The notes beneath the pieces are model-generated. The model saw only the letters and a program-made list of their open reading frames with translations. It was not told the DNA's origin and ran no database searches. The position numbers were made by a program, and so were the translations under genes. This document shows positions 22,347-28,682 of a stretch of 46,814 nt of DNA, in pieces; the first letter of the stretch is position 1, and every line of letters starts with the position of its first letter. The DNA is from a virus. The DNA lies in the IMG/VR virus record IMGVR_UViG_3300020215_000068, positions 1 to 46,814 of that record; one strand, given 5' to 3'.

Positions 22347-22422
22347 AGGATAGTTCGCACCTTGCGAACGCGTCAAGCAAAAAAATTCGCAACATGCGAA
22401 CCTCTGTCTGCAAGTTGCGAAT
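22347..22422 (-). promoter_or_regulatory. Leftward early promoter pL with three repressor operators
   Basis: On the minus strand TTGACG (22371-22376) and TATCCT (22347-22352) stand 18 bases apart. The spacer 22353-22370 holds a perfect palindrome GTTCGCA-CCT-TGCGAAC (22353-22369). Further copies lie upstream: ATTCGCA-ACA-TGCGAAC (22385-22401) and the weaker GTCTGCA-AGT-TGCGAAT (22406-22422). Bound repressor would block RNA polymerase directly. This mirrors the rightward promoter at 22742-22797. Confidence 0.85.
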
Positions 22423-22439
22423 CTTTTGGGGAAAATCGG

Positions 22440-22706
22440 TCAGGCAGCGAGGCTGCCTATCCTACGGTAAACCTGAGCCGGAAGCGCAGAAGCGTCACCG
22501 ACATAGATCCAGTCGAGCGGTATATTGAACCGCGCCTTGATCCTCATCGCGACGTCGAGGGTAATTCGCCGCTTGCCCTTTTCAAAGGGATTGTAGACGT
22601 TTTTCTCGACGCCGATCTCTTTGCAAAATTCCGCTTGAGAGGAAAAGCCCAGGGCTTCTCGGGTCTCGACTAGTCGGCGGGCGATATTTTTTACGGTCTC
22701 GGCCAT
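22440..22706 (-). CDS. CI-like repressor, DNA-binding domain only
   Basis: 88 residues: IARRLVETREALGFSSQAEFCKEIGVEKNVYNPFEKGKRRITLDVAMRIKARFNIPLDWIYVGD is a typical XRE helix-turn-helix (about residues 8-65) with the five-helix lambda-repressor plan. It lies between two clusters of one 17-bp palindrome, so it is the lysogeny repressor. It lacks the S24 peptidase half, so RecA-stimulated self-cleavage is not possible and induction must work another way. No clear Shine-Dalgarno sequence before ATG 22706. Confidence 0.85.
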   Translation of the reverse strand: MAETVKNIARRLVETREALGFSSQAEFCKEIGVEKNVYNPFEKGKRRITLDVAMRIKARFNIPLDWIYVGDASALPAQVYRRIGSLAA

Positions 22707-22741
22707 GGGGACAAGTGGAACATGGCCTGCCGCTAAAGTCG

Positions 22742-22797
22742 TTTCGCGTGTTGCGAACTCTTGACTGGTTCGCAGGTTGCGAACTATGTTCTGCGAC
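22742..22797 (+). promoter_or_regulatory. Rightward early promoter pR with repressor operators
   Basis: TTGACT (22761-22766) and TATGTT (22785-22790) are 18 bases apart, and the spacer contains the perfect palindrome GTTCGCA-GGT-TGCGAAC (22768-22784). A weaker copy, TTTCGCG-TGT-TGCGAAC, is at 22742-22758. The expected transcription start falls on or next to ATG 22798, so the cro mRNA is probably leaderless. Geometry is identical to pL. Confidence 0.85.
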
Positions 22798-23022
22798 ATG
22801 CTCACGCCGGACACAGTCATCGACGACCTTGGGGGCACTGGCGCGGTTTCATCGCGCTTGGGCCTCCCAGCCCCTACCGTCAGCAGTTGGCGTTCGCGCG
22901 GCATCCCGCCGAGGCGGTGGCCCGAGATCGTCCGGCTCGCCTCCGAGGCTGGATGCAGCCATATCACGTTTGAGGCCCTGGCCACCGCACGCCCGGCCGA
23001 GCCTGCTGAGGCCCGCGCATGA
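22798..23022 (+). CDS. Cro-like regulator
   Basis: 74 residues: LTPDTVIDDLGGTGAVSSRLGLPAPTVSSWRSRGIPPRRWPEIVRLASEAG is a Cro/YdaS-type helix-turn-helix (recognition helix APTVSSWRSRG). First gene of the rightward operon, divergent from the repressor, with only 7 bases between the -10 box and ATG. It probably competes for the same operators to start lytic growth. An upstream ATG (22777) lies inside the operator and is unlikely to be transcribed. Confidence 0.82.
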   Translation: MLTPDTVIDDLGGTGAVSSRLGLPAPTVSSWRSRGIPPRRWPEIVRLASEAGCSHITFEALATARPAEPAEARA

Positions 23023-23246
23023 CGGCGCCCCGCCAGGAACTTCACCACGACTCCCATTTTTGGTTTCCCCGATTTTCGGCCAGGAGCGGCCGATCACCCC
23101 AAGGTAGAAACCTTGTCTTAACCGTTCTATACGGTGAAACCCACAGTTTTCTATATCATTTGATAATGGGGGCAGCGTCCCACCCGGCCCCCTTCCAGCC
23201 ACATTCCACACCTGCATACTACCGTAATTCAGGGGACGTTCGTTGA
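23019..23246 (+). CDS. Doubtful small gene overlapping an AT-rich stretch
   Basis: Open frame of 75 codons with ATGA overlap to cro and TTGA overlap to the next gene, which argues for translation. But the sequence (SHFWFPRFSARSGRSPQGRNLVLTVLYGETHSFLYHLIMGA) is not like a folded protein, and 23100-23175 is markedly AT-rich, as expected of a promoter, leader or origin. I keep it as uncertain. Confidence 0.3.
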   Translation: MTAPRQELHHDSHFWFPRFSARSGRSPQGRNLVLTVLYGETHSFLYHLIMGAASHPAPFQPHSTPAYYRNSGDVR

Positions 23247-23443
23247 ACGCGCCCCTCGACAGCATTTCGGAACACCCCGTTCCGAATTCGGAACGCTCCC
23301 GCATCCGGATCGAGCTCTGCGAGCGCATGTCGGAGCGCATCCGTCGGGTCGCGTCCATCGGCGGCAGCTCTCCTGAGAGGGCGATCATCACGGCTTTACG
23401 AAACGCGTTTGGCGACGCGTGCAACAGCGAGGGAACCACATGA
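23243..23443 (+). CDS. Small regulator-like hypothetical protein
   Basis: 66 residues from TTG 23243 with AGGGGA upstream. NSERSRIRIELCERMSERIRRVASIGGSSPERAIITALRNAFGDA is helical and basic. It precedes and overlaps (ATGA) the CII-like gene. Possibly a small DNA-binding protein; no family recognised. Confidence 0.55.
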   Translation: MNAPLDSISEHPVPNSERSRIRIELCERMSERIRRVASIGGSSPERAIITALRNAFGDACNSEGTT

Positions 23444-23976
23444 CGAGAGTTCTTGCGAATTCGGTGGGTGCCGAAACGTGCACCGTTTCGGCCCAGAATG
23501 GGGGCACGAATGCTGCGATCTCCCAGGTTTTGCGGGAGATTTTCCCGGCAAAAGCCTGGTCGCACATCGGCGCTCTGCTCGGCCTTGGCGAGCGCTCGGC
23601 GAAGCACCGTATGGCCACCACGCGCGAGTTCACGGCGGACGAAATCGCCGCGCTGCTGCACCAGCCCTTCGGCTTCAAGGTCGTGGCCGCGATCATGGCG
23701 CAATGCGAGCGGCCGCCGCTCTGGTGGCGGGTCTGCAAGCCGCTGATGGAACTTGCCGACGTGCAGCAGGCGCAGCTCGCGGCCCGGCGCAAGGTCGAAC
23801 GCATGCTCAAGGGGGCTATGGATGCCGACGCCGATCTCACCGCCGCCATCGCACGCGCCGAGGCTGTGGCTGTTCACGATCCGGAATTTCATCGCCCAGG
23901 CATTGATGCGCTGCGCTCAAAGCGCCGCGTACCGCATCGCGCCGTGGCTGCGGCCGCCGGCAAAACCAGACGCTGA
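23440..23976 (+). CDS. CII-like transcription regulator (candidate)
   Basis: 178 residues from ATG 23440 (ATGA overlap). The region AAISQVLREIFPAKAWSHIGALLGLGERSAKHRMATTREFTADEIAALLHQPFGFKVVAAIMAQ has a helix-turn-helix with the target-specific helix at GERSAKHRM. It occupies the cII slot, between cro and replication genes, and is followed by a strong hairpin. The C-terminal third is helical with a basic end. Assignment to CII function rests on order and HTH only. Confidence 0.6.
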   Translation: MTRVLANSVGAETCTVSAQNGGTNAAISQVLREIFPAKAWSHIGALLGLGERSAKHRMATTREFTADEIAALLHQPFGFKVVAAIMAQCERPPLWWRVCKPLMELADVQQAQLAARRKVERMLKGAMDADADLTAAIARAEAVAVHDPEFHRPGIDALRSKRRVPHRAVAAAAGKTRR

Positions 23977-23986
23977 CTGATCGGCG

Positions 23987-24011
23987 GGCCCTCCCGGGGC
24001 GCGGGAGGGCC
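23987..24011 (+). terminator. Strong GC hairpin between CII-like gene and gapR
   Basis: A 9-bp perfect stem GGCCCTCCC (23987-23995) with GGGAGGGCC (24003-24011) and a 7-base loop, followed by TTG but no long U run. Position corresponds to lambda tR1, so it may act as a leaky or factor-dependent terminator before the replication genes. Confidence 0.5.
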
Positions 24012-24067
24012 TTGCCCTGTGTCGTGAGTGCCGGCCGACGCGGCGTTTCTGTCGGGGGGACATCACC

Positions 24068-24376
24068 ATGTCGGACATCGGCCACAACAGTGGCGCGACA
24101 CTCGTCGCGCGCGATCAACTCAAGAGCATCGTCGAGCGCCTCGAACGGCTCGAGGAAGAGAAAGCCGCCCTCGCCAGCGACATCCGCGACGTCTACGCCG
24201 AGGCCAAGGGCAACGGCTTCGACGTGAAGGCTCTGCGCGCCATCGTGCGGCGCCGGAAGCAGGACAAGGCCGCGCTCGCCGAGCACGAGGCGCTCATCGG
24301 AACCTATATGGTGGCGCTCGGCATGCTCGCCGACACCCCGCTGGGCCAGGCTGCGATCGCGCGCGCGGGGCACTGA
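24068..24376 (+). CDS. gapR: GapR-like nucleoid protein (DUF2312)
   Basis: 102 residues. RDQLKSIVERLERLEEEKAALASDIRDVYAEAKGNGFDVKALRAIVRRRKQD is the DUF2312 signature of GapR, the alphaproteobacterial protein that encircles overtwisted DNA ahead of polymerases and aids topoisomerases. Here a C-terminal segment (ALAEHEALIGTYMVALGMLADTPLGQAAIARAG) extends it. It opens the replication block, coupled to the RuvC-like gene by a one-base overlap. A phage copy could tune supercoiling during its own replication. Confidence 0.88.
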   Translation: MSDIGHNSGATLVARDQLKSIVERLERLEEEKAALASDIRDVYAEAKGNGFDVKALRAIVRRRKQDKAALAEHEALIGTYMVALGMLADTPLGQAAIARAGH

Positions 24377-24882
24377 TGGGCGAACACTCCCCGTCGATGA
24401 CAGACCCGCCTTTTGCGGTGCCCGTGCACACCGGCGTGATCTTGGGCATTGACCCCGGCGTGACCGGCGGGATCGCGTACCTCTACCCGGACGGCCGCGT
24501 TGTCGCCGAAGACATCCCCGTGGCCGGCGGCGAGGTTGACGTTGACTCGCTGGCCGCCAGAATCCGCACATATCGTCCGTGCATGGCGGTGATCGAGCGC
24601 GCCGGCGCGATGCCGGGGCAGGGTGTCTCGAGCACGTTCAAGTTCGGGGCAGCCTATGGTGCCCTGCGCGCCGTGGTCGCCGCTCTGGAGATCCCGCAGC
24701 ACATCGTCGGTCCGGCCGTGTGGAAGCGGCATTTCAGCCTCGACAAGGACAAGGAGCGCTCTCGGGCGCTCGCCATTCGCCTCTGGCCGGGCACCGGCTG
24801 GTTTTCCCGCAAGAAAGACCACGGCCGCGCCGAGGCTGCGCTGATCGCGCGCTACGGCGCTGAAGCGATCGGGAGGCCGTAG
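24376..24882 (+). CDS. RuvC-like Holliday junction resolvase
   Basis: 168 residues. ILGIDPGVTGGIAYL gives the first catalytic Asp (D26) on beta strand 1, AVIERAGAMPGQGVSSTFKFGAAYGALRAVV the Glu on strand 4, and KKDHGRAEAALIARYGAE the C-terminal acidic residues of the RNase H-fold resolvases. It would cut branched DNA before packaging or during recombination. The start at 24376 overlaps the gapR stop (TGATG). Confidence 0.85.
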   Translation: MGEHSPSMTDPPFAVPVHTGVILGIDPGVTGGIAYLYPDGRVVAEDIPVAGGEVDVDSLAARIRTYRPCMAVIERAGAMPGQGVSSTFKFGAAYGALRAVVAALEIPQHIVGPAVWKRHFSLDKDKERSRALAIRLWPGTGWFSRKKDHGRAEAALIARYGAEAIGRP

Positions 24883-24883
24883 A

Positions 24884-25618
24884 GTGGGAAAGCTGCGCTG
24901 GTACAAGCGAGACCCGCATGCCGCGCTGGATGGCATGATGGAGCTCACGCTTGAGGAGCGCGGCGCCTACAACACGGTGCTCGACCTGATTTATGCGCGC
25001 GACGGCGCGGTGGCTGACGACATGCGGTTCCTCGCCGGGTGGTGCCGCTGCGACATCCGAGTGTGGAAGCGGATCCGGGAGCGTCTTCTCAGCCTCGGGA
25101 AACTGTATCTCGCCGACGGGATGTTGCGTAATTCCCGGGCAGATGCCGAGGTAGATAAGGGCCTACTGAGGATCGCATCCTCCGAAGAGGCAGGCCGAGC
25201 GTCGGCTCGCAAGCGCAGCGGCGCTATCAATAATAACAATGACTTGGCGTCAACGGCCGCTGAACGTGACCTTCAACCTATAACAACCACAACCACAAAA
25301 GAAAAGAATAGCGCGGCTCTGCCGCGAGAGATGGTCGATCAAGCCTTCGATCGCTTCTGGGCGTCGTACCCAAGGCGCGAAGGCACCAGCCCGAAGAAGC
25401 CGGCCAAGGCCAAGTTCGAGGCCTTTGTCCGAAAAGGCATTGACCCGGAAGTCATCATCGCTGGCGCCAAGCGCTACGCGGACGAATGCGCCCGCCTTCG
25501 GACAGAGCCTCGATACGTGAAGATGCCCACGACCTGGCTCAACGCCGAGGCGTGGAACGATCACGCCGCGAGCGCGGCGCAACAGCAATCCTCATTCAGG
25601 GAGTTTCTCGCGCTATGA
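24884..25618 (+). CDS. DUF1376 replication-initiator-like protein
   Basis: 244 residues from GTG 24884, GGGAGG upstream. LRWYKRDPHAALDGMMELTLEERGAYNTVLDLIYARDGAVADD is the DUF1376 (YdaU-like) N-terminal domain. A low-complexity Asn/Thr linker (NNNN, TTTTT, about residues 115-140) leads to a C-terminal DnaD/O-protein-like region (FDRFWASYPRREGTSPKKPAKAKFEAFVRKGIDPEVIIAGAKRYA). Immediately upstream of the helicase, it probably loads it at the origin, like lambda O/P systems. Confidence 0.78.
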   Translation: MGKLRWYKRDPHAALDGMMELTLEERGAYNTVLDLIYARDGAVADDMRFLAGWCRCDIRVWKRIRERLLSLGKLYLADGMLRNSRADAEVDKGLLRIASSEEAGRASARKRSGAINNNNDLASTAAERDLQPITTTTTKEKNSAALPREMVDQAFDRFWASYPRREGTSPKKPAKAKFEAFVRKGIDPEVIIAGAKRYADECARLRTEPRYVKMPTTWLNAEAWNDHAASAAQQQSSFREFLAL

Positions 25619-26433
25619 GCATGTTCGCGAAGGGGCGGCACGGTCAGGCTGGATATTTTACTCTTGCCGATCTCCCGCAGGCCGCTGGAGATCTGGACGC
25701 GATTGGCACCGGCTGGTGGGAGCTCGACCAGATTTTCAAGCTCTATGCGGGGCAGTTCACGATCACGACGGGCCTCGCCGGAAGCGGCAAGTCGACGCTG
25801 TGGCTGAACCTGATCTGCAATCTAGCGGCCGGCGAGCGCGGGATCCGGTCGTTCATGTACGTGCCGGAGAACGAGGTTCTGATCGATCGCAAATTGCGCG
25901 CGATCTGGGGCAACCGCGACGGCTGGAACTACTTCCGCACCGAGCAGTGCTACGTGCAGAGCGCGCAGCCCGAGCACTACGACGACGAGCCGAAGACGAT
26001 CGAATGGGTGCTCGACAAGGCCGTGATCTCGATGAAGAACGATGGGGTCGGGCTGCTGTTCATCGACCCGTGGAACGAGCTCGAGCGCGCCAAGCCGCCG
26101 GATATGCTGCTGACGGACTACATCGGGAAATGCCTGATGTACCTCAAGCAGTTCTGCCGCGCGTACCACGCCATGGTCGTGGTCGTGGCGCATCCGACCA
26201 AGGCCGGAGTCGAGCACGGCCGCCAGCCTACGCTCGCCGACGTCGAAGGCTCGATGAATTGGTACAACAAGGCCGATAACGGCCTGATCGTGGTGCGCGA
26301 GCCCGAGGGCAATACGTGTCGCGTCGTGAGCGCCAAGGTGCGCGAGATCGGCGCCGGCAAGCTCGGCCAGTGCTTCTTCAAGGTGGACGACAAAACCGGG
26401 CTGTTCACGCCCCAATACGGGGCCGCTGGCTGA
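25615..26433 (+). CDS. DnaB/Twinkle-type helicase (no primase domain)
   Basis: 272 residues. Walker A GLAGSGKST (53-61), then SFMYVPENEV, Walker B GLLFIDPWNELE, and VVVVAHPTKAG with NWYNKADNGLIVVRE, the order found in Twinkle and T7 gp4 C-terminal helicase domains. It unwinds DNA as a ring. The N-terminal primase part is absent, so priming must come from the host. The start overlaps the initiator-like gene by ATGA. Length is close to a bare RecA-fold helicase domain. Confidence 0.85.
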   Translation: MSMFAKGRHGQAGYFTLADLPQAAGDLDAIGTGWWELDQIFKLYAGQFTITTGLAGSGKSTLWLNLICNLAAGERGIRSFMYVPENEVLIDRKLRAIWGNRDGWNYFRTEQCYVQSAQPEHYDDEPKTIEWVLDKAVISMKNDGVGLLFIDPWNELERAKPPDMLLTDYIGKCLMYLKQFCRAYHAMVVVVAHPTKAGVEHGRQPTLADVEGSMNWYNKADNGLIVVREPEGNTCRVVSAKVREIGAGKLGQCFFKVDDKTGLFTPQYGAAG

Positions 26434-26594
26434 TGCGCAACTACGGGCGCGAAGACATCCCGCTGGTGAAGCGGCAGATCGAGGTGCAGCTCCGCGAATA
26501 CGAGGAGGCGATTGCGGCTTATCGGGCGTGGGTCGACGCCTGGTATGCCCGCCAAGCCCCAGCGCGGCCCGCTGATGCGGAAAAGTCGGCATGA
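26433..26594 (+). CDS. Small helical protein
   Basis: 53 residues: REDIPLVKRQIEVQLREYEEAIAAYRAWVDAWYARQ, one long amphipathic helix. Coupled to the helicase (TGATG) and the next gene (ATGA). May be a helicase partner; unproven. Confidence 0.6.
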   Translation: MRNYGREDIPLVKRQIEVQLREYEEAIAAYRAWVDAWYARQAPARPADAEKSA

Positions 26595-27166
26595 GCGACA
26601 ACGGCCGCCGCATCGCCGTTGTCCGCTCATACGACGAGCTGCACGCCGTGCTACGGGCGCGCGCCAACGAGCTCCAGGTGACGCGGGAAGGCCTCGACGC
26701 GGTATCCGGCCTGCAGAACGGCTACTGCGCCAAGCTGCTCGCGCCGGTGCCGATCAAGGCGATCGGGCCCGTGTCCATGGGGCCGCTGCTCGGCGCACTC
26801 GGGCTCATGCTGATCGTGGTTGAGGATGCCGAAATGCTGGCCCGGATCGCGAGCCAAATGCAGCTCCGAGAGCGCCCAATTCCGGCCGATGCCGACCACA
26901 AGATGCCGACCACAAAAAGGCGCAAACGGTGGAGGTTTCCGAAGGGTCCGGAGTTTGCGAAATTGATGCGCGCGCGATCACTCGTGAAGATGTCCGACGC
27001 AGAGCGCCGGCGCCTCGCGCGTCGTGCCGCGCGCCTCAGATGGCGGCGACGTCGGAAGGTGAAAGCTGCAGCCGAACCATCAGTCGCAGCAGCTTTGCCA
27101 CCGGCCCAGGAATCGAAGTCGTCCCGGCCGACATCCGGAAGGCCGTCCGCCGGGAAATCCCGATAA
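26591..27166 (+). CDS. Degenerate HTH protein with Arg-rich tail
   Basis: 191 residues. The first 80 (YDELHAVLRARANELQVTREGLDAVSGLQNGYCAKLLAPVPIKAIGPVSMGPLLGALGLMLIVVEDAE) match a common XRE-like protein of Hyphomicrobiales that reads as a relaxed helix-turn-helix. A second part (MSDAERRRLARRAARLRWRRRRKVKAAAEP) is extremely basic and probably binds nucleic acid. The last 44 codons overlap 27036-27233 on the other strand, so the tail may be constrained by that gene. Last gene of the rightward operon. Confidence 0.72.
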   Translation: MSDNGRRIAVVRSYDELHAVLRARANELQVTREGLDAVSGLQNGYCAKLLAPVPIKAIGPVSMGPLLGALGLMLIVVEDAEMLARIASQMQLRERPIPADADHKMPTTKRRKRWRFPKGPEFAKLMRARSLVKMSDAERRRLARRAARLRWRRRRKVKAAAEPSVAAALPPAQESKSSRPTSGRPSAGKSR

Positions 27167-27233
27167 TCGGCCACACAGTATGGGCGGTCAGGCCGAGCGC
27201 CGCCAGCGCTTCGTTAAACTCGGGTGCGGTCAT
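27036..27233 (-). CDS. Small HTH DNA-binding protein
   Basis: 65 residues: TAPEFNEALAALGLTAHTVWPIIGISRRTAFRMSAGTTSIPGPVAKLLRLMVRLQLSPSDV, an XRE-like helix-turn-helix of the same plan as 11829-12038 (FNEALAALGL / FRSALDRLGL, IPGPVAKLLRLM / VPECVAILLRLL). GAGGGAA upstream supports ATG 27233. It overlaps the 3' end of 26591-27166 by 131 bases on opposite strands. Candidate repressor of the 28374-28417 operator promoter, by position only. Confidence 0.7.
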   Translation of the reverse strand: MTAPEFNEALAALGLTAHTVWPIIGISRRTAFRMSAGTTSIPGPVAKLLRLMVRLQLSPSDVAAI

Positions 27234-27328
27234 AGCGTTCCCTCGCGTGGCCATGATAAATTCGCCTTGGTCGTTCGATCAGTTCCGGGTGAGCCCTCGC
27301 GGGCCTTGGGATAGGTCGTTCGGCAAGT

Positions 27329-27358
27329 GGCCCGGGACGGCGCCAACCGTCCCGGGCC
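27329..27358. terminator. Perfect 12-bp GC hairpin
   Basis: GGCCCGGGACGG (27329-27340) pairs fully with CCGTCCCGGGCC (27347-27358) around a 6-base loop. It has no U tract on either side. It lies 8 bases after the stop of 27366-27839 and about 95 bases upstream of the 27036-27233 start, so it could end or attenuate the small minus-strand operon or protect its 3' end. Confidence 0.55.
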
Positions 27359-27365
27359 GCGTGCT

Positions 27366-27839
27366 TCACGCCTTGGCGGTCTCGCGGTTGATCTCCCAAG
27401 GCGCATCCTCGATGTGAGGCAGCGCACGGATTGCCGCAGCCTGGATCTCTTGAATGATCCGGTGCGCCAGTGATTCCTCGTAGTCGTCGGTCTCGCAGGC
27501 TTGGTAGTCGTAGCAGCGGCAGCCGTTGAGGATCCACGCACACTGCTTGCCCTTCGGCAGCCGATAGAGCTCGGCGAACTCGCGGAACGTGTAGCTTGCC
27601 GCCTCCTCACCGATGGTGCCAGGCAGGTCGGCGCTTGAGCGGTAGCGGTGCCGAACCGAGCGCTCGTTCTCATCGAGCAGGATGCGCCCCACCTCGGTAA
27701 CGGTGTCGCTGTCGATATCGACTCGCGTGCCGCCCGGCTTGTTACAGATGCGCTGCGGCACGTAGTACGAAACCCGATGCAGCTTCGCGAAGGTGAGAAG
27801 CGCGTCGATGTGGTCGTGGGAAACGATGAAAGCTGACAT
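27366..27839 (-). CDS. Conserved hypothetical protein
   Basis: 157 residues. MSAFIVSHDHIDALLTFAKLHRVSYYVP, the acidic RVDIDSDTVTEVGRILLDENERSVRHRY region and the CDS-like C-terminal CAWILNGCRCYDYQACETDDYEESLAHRIIQEIQAAAIRALPHIEDAPWEI are typical of a protein family scattered through proteobacterial chromosomes and phages without known role. Its leader is ACCGCGAGGAA, and it is the third gene after the promoter at 28374-28417. Confidence 0.7.
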   Translation of the reverse strand: MSAFIVSHDHIDALLTFAKLHRVSYYVPQRICNKPGGTRVDIDSDTVTEVGRILLDENERSVRHRYRSSADLPGTIGEEAASYTFREFAELYRLPKGKQCAWILNGCRCYDYQACETDDYEESLAHRIIQEIQAAAIRALPHIEDAPWEINRETAKA

Positions 27840-27892
27840 GGTAGTTCCTCGCGGTGTTGAGGGCCCGCGCCAACGGGCCCGTTGGGGAAGGG

Positions 27893-28135
27893 TTAGAGCA
27901 GTCCAAAAGCCTTGCGGGTCTGGAGCGGGTAGCGGTTGAGCCCGTCGCACGTCCGGAAAGCCCGCGCCTGATCGGCGGTCATGCCTGCGGGCTTGTGTGT
28001 CACGCATGAGGTAGAAAACACGATCACCTCAAAGCATTCGCCGGTCTGGATCACGTAAGCGCACGGGCCTTCGTGCACGATGCGGCTTTCCTTATGGGCC
28101 AGAGGTGCGAAGCCGAAGGCATTGGAGGTGATCAT
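27893..28135 (-). CDS. Small hypothetical protein
   Basis: 80 residues: SRIVHEGPCAYVIQTGECFEVIVFSTSCVTHKPAGMTADQARAFRTCDGLNRYPLQTRKAFGLL, beta-rich with three cysteines. Lies between two other small genes of the same operon. No family recognised. Confidence 0.6.
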   Translation of the reverse strand: MITSNAFGFAPLAHKESRIVHEGPCAYVIQTGECFEVIVFSTSCVTHKPAGMTADQARAFRTCDGLNRYPLQTRKAFGLL

Positions 28136-28137
28136 GA

Positions 28138-28332
28138 TCAGGCCTCTTGCACGGTCCACTCGGTGCCGAGATCGCACCACTTGCCATTCGAGATGATGTA
28201 GCGGCGGCCGGCCTGGTCGCGGTGATATTCGCAATAGCCGCCCTCACCGGGATTGCCGAAGGAAGCGGACCAGCGCGCGTCGGCCGGGAGTTGGGCGGCC
28301 GCGTCGCTGTATGACGGGTAGGTGGTGGACAT
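28138..28332 (-). CDS. Small hypothetical protein
   Basis: 64 residues: ADARWSASFGNPGEGGYCEYHRDQAGRRYIISNGKWCDLGTEWTV, a short beta-sheet pattern. First gene after the 28374-28417 promoter. The leader AACCGCGAGGAACCC gives a good ribosome site. Function unknown. Confidence 0.6.
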   Translation of the reverse strand: MSTTYPSYSDAAAQLPADARWSASFGNPGEGGYCEYHRDQAGRRYIISNGKWCDLGTEWTVQEA

Positions 28333-28373
28333 CCTGGGTTCCTCGCGGTTAAGAGGCGCGCCAACGCCTCAGT

Positions 28374-28417
28374 GGTGCCAATATGACACCTCATGCCGTG
28401 AGTGTCAATCTGGCACC
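28374..28417 (-). promoter_or_regulatory. Strong sigma-70-like promoter with two operators
   Basis: Read on the minus strand, TTGACA (28403-28408) and CATATT (28380-28385) are 17 bases apart. Operator copies overlap each box: GGTGCCA-ATA-TGACACC (28374-28390) over the -10 and AGTGTCA-ATC-TGGCACC (28401-28417) over the -35, centred 27 bases apart. It drives the genes from 28332 leftward. The palindrome differs from the CI operators, so a second regulator is implied. Confidence 0.75.
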
Positions 28418-28454
28418 TGATCACGAAATGTAACAGCCTCGCGCCGAGCATCAT

Positions 28455-28463
28455 GGTGCGTTG
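28455..28463 (+). promoter_or_regulatory. GGTGCGTTG late-block motif, first rightward late gene
   Basis: GGTGCGTTG starts 42 bases before ATG 28497, which has no Shine-Dalgarno sequence. It lies in the divergent gap opposite the 28374-28417 promoter. Confidence 0.58.
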
Positions 28464-28496
28464 GAAACCCGCGCCAAATGGGCACAACTCGCCAGC

Positions 28497-28682
28497 ATGG
28501 CAACAGACAGACAGATTGAGCTCGCCGCGATCGCAATCCGCGACGCATTCGGCAACCGCAACCTGGATCGCAGGGGCCGACCCGCCGGCCGGGCATGGTC
28601 GGACCTGCCCGAGCAGCTCCGCGAGGCTTACCGGCAAGAGGCGCGCGCGGCGCTTGCCGCCTATGAAGCCGCGATGGATTGA
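28497..28682 (+). CDS. Small hypothetical protein at the start of the late region
   Basis: 61 residues: TDRQIELAAIAIRDAFGNRNLDRRGRPAGRAWSDLPEQLREAYRQEARAALAAYEAAMD, resembling the small helical W-x-x-L-x-x-x-YR-EARAAL proteins of many phages. The start is chosen because it follows the GGTGCGTTG motif by 42 bases; a TTG lies inside the motif itself. No Shine-Dalgarno sequence. Function unknown. Confidence 0.6.
   Translation: MATDRQIELAAIAIRDAFGNRNLDRRGRPAGRAWSDLPEQLREAYRQEARAALAAYEAAMD

Noticed and set aside
22347-22784. Repeated GTTCGCA/TGCGAAC units considered as a CRISPR-like array
   Set aside because: Units are palindromic operators of 17 bases at irregular spacing around promoters; no spacers or cas genes.
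23131-23170. AT-rich stretch with GATAAT considered as a promoter
   Set aside because: No -35 box at 16-18 bases; it is reported only as context of the doubtful gene 23019-23246.
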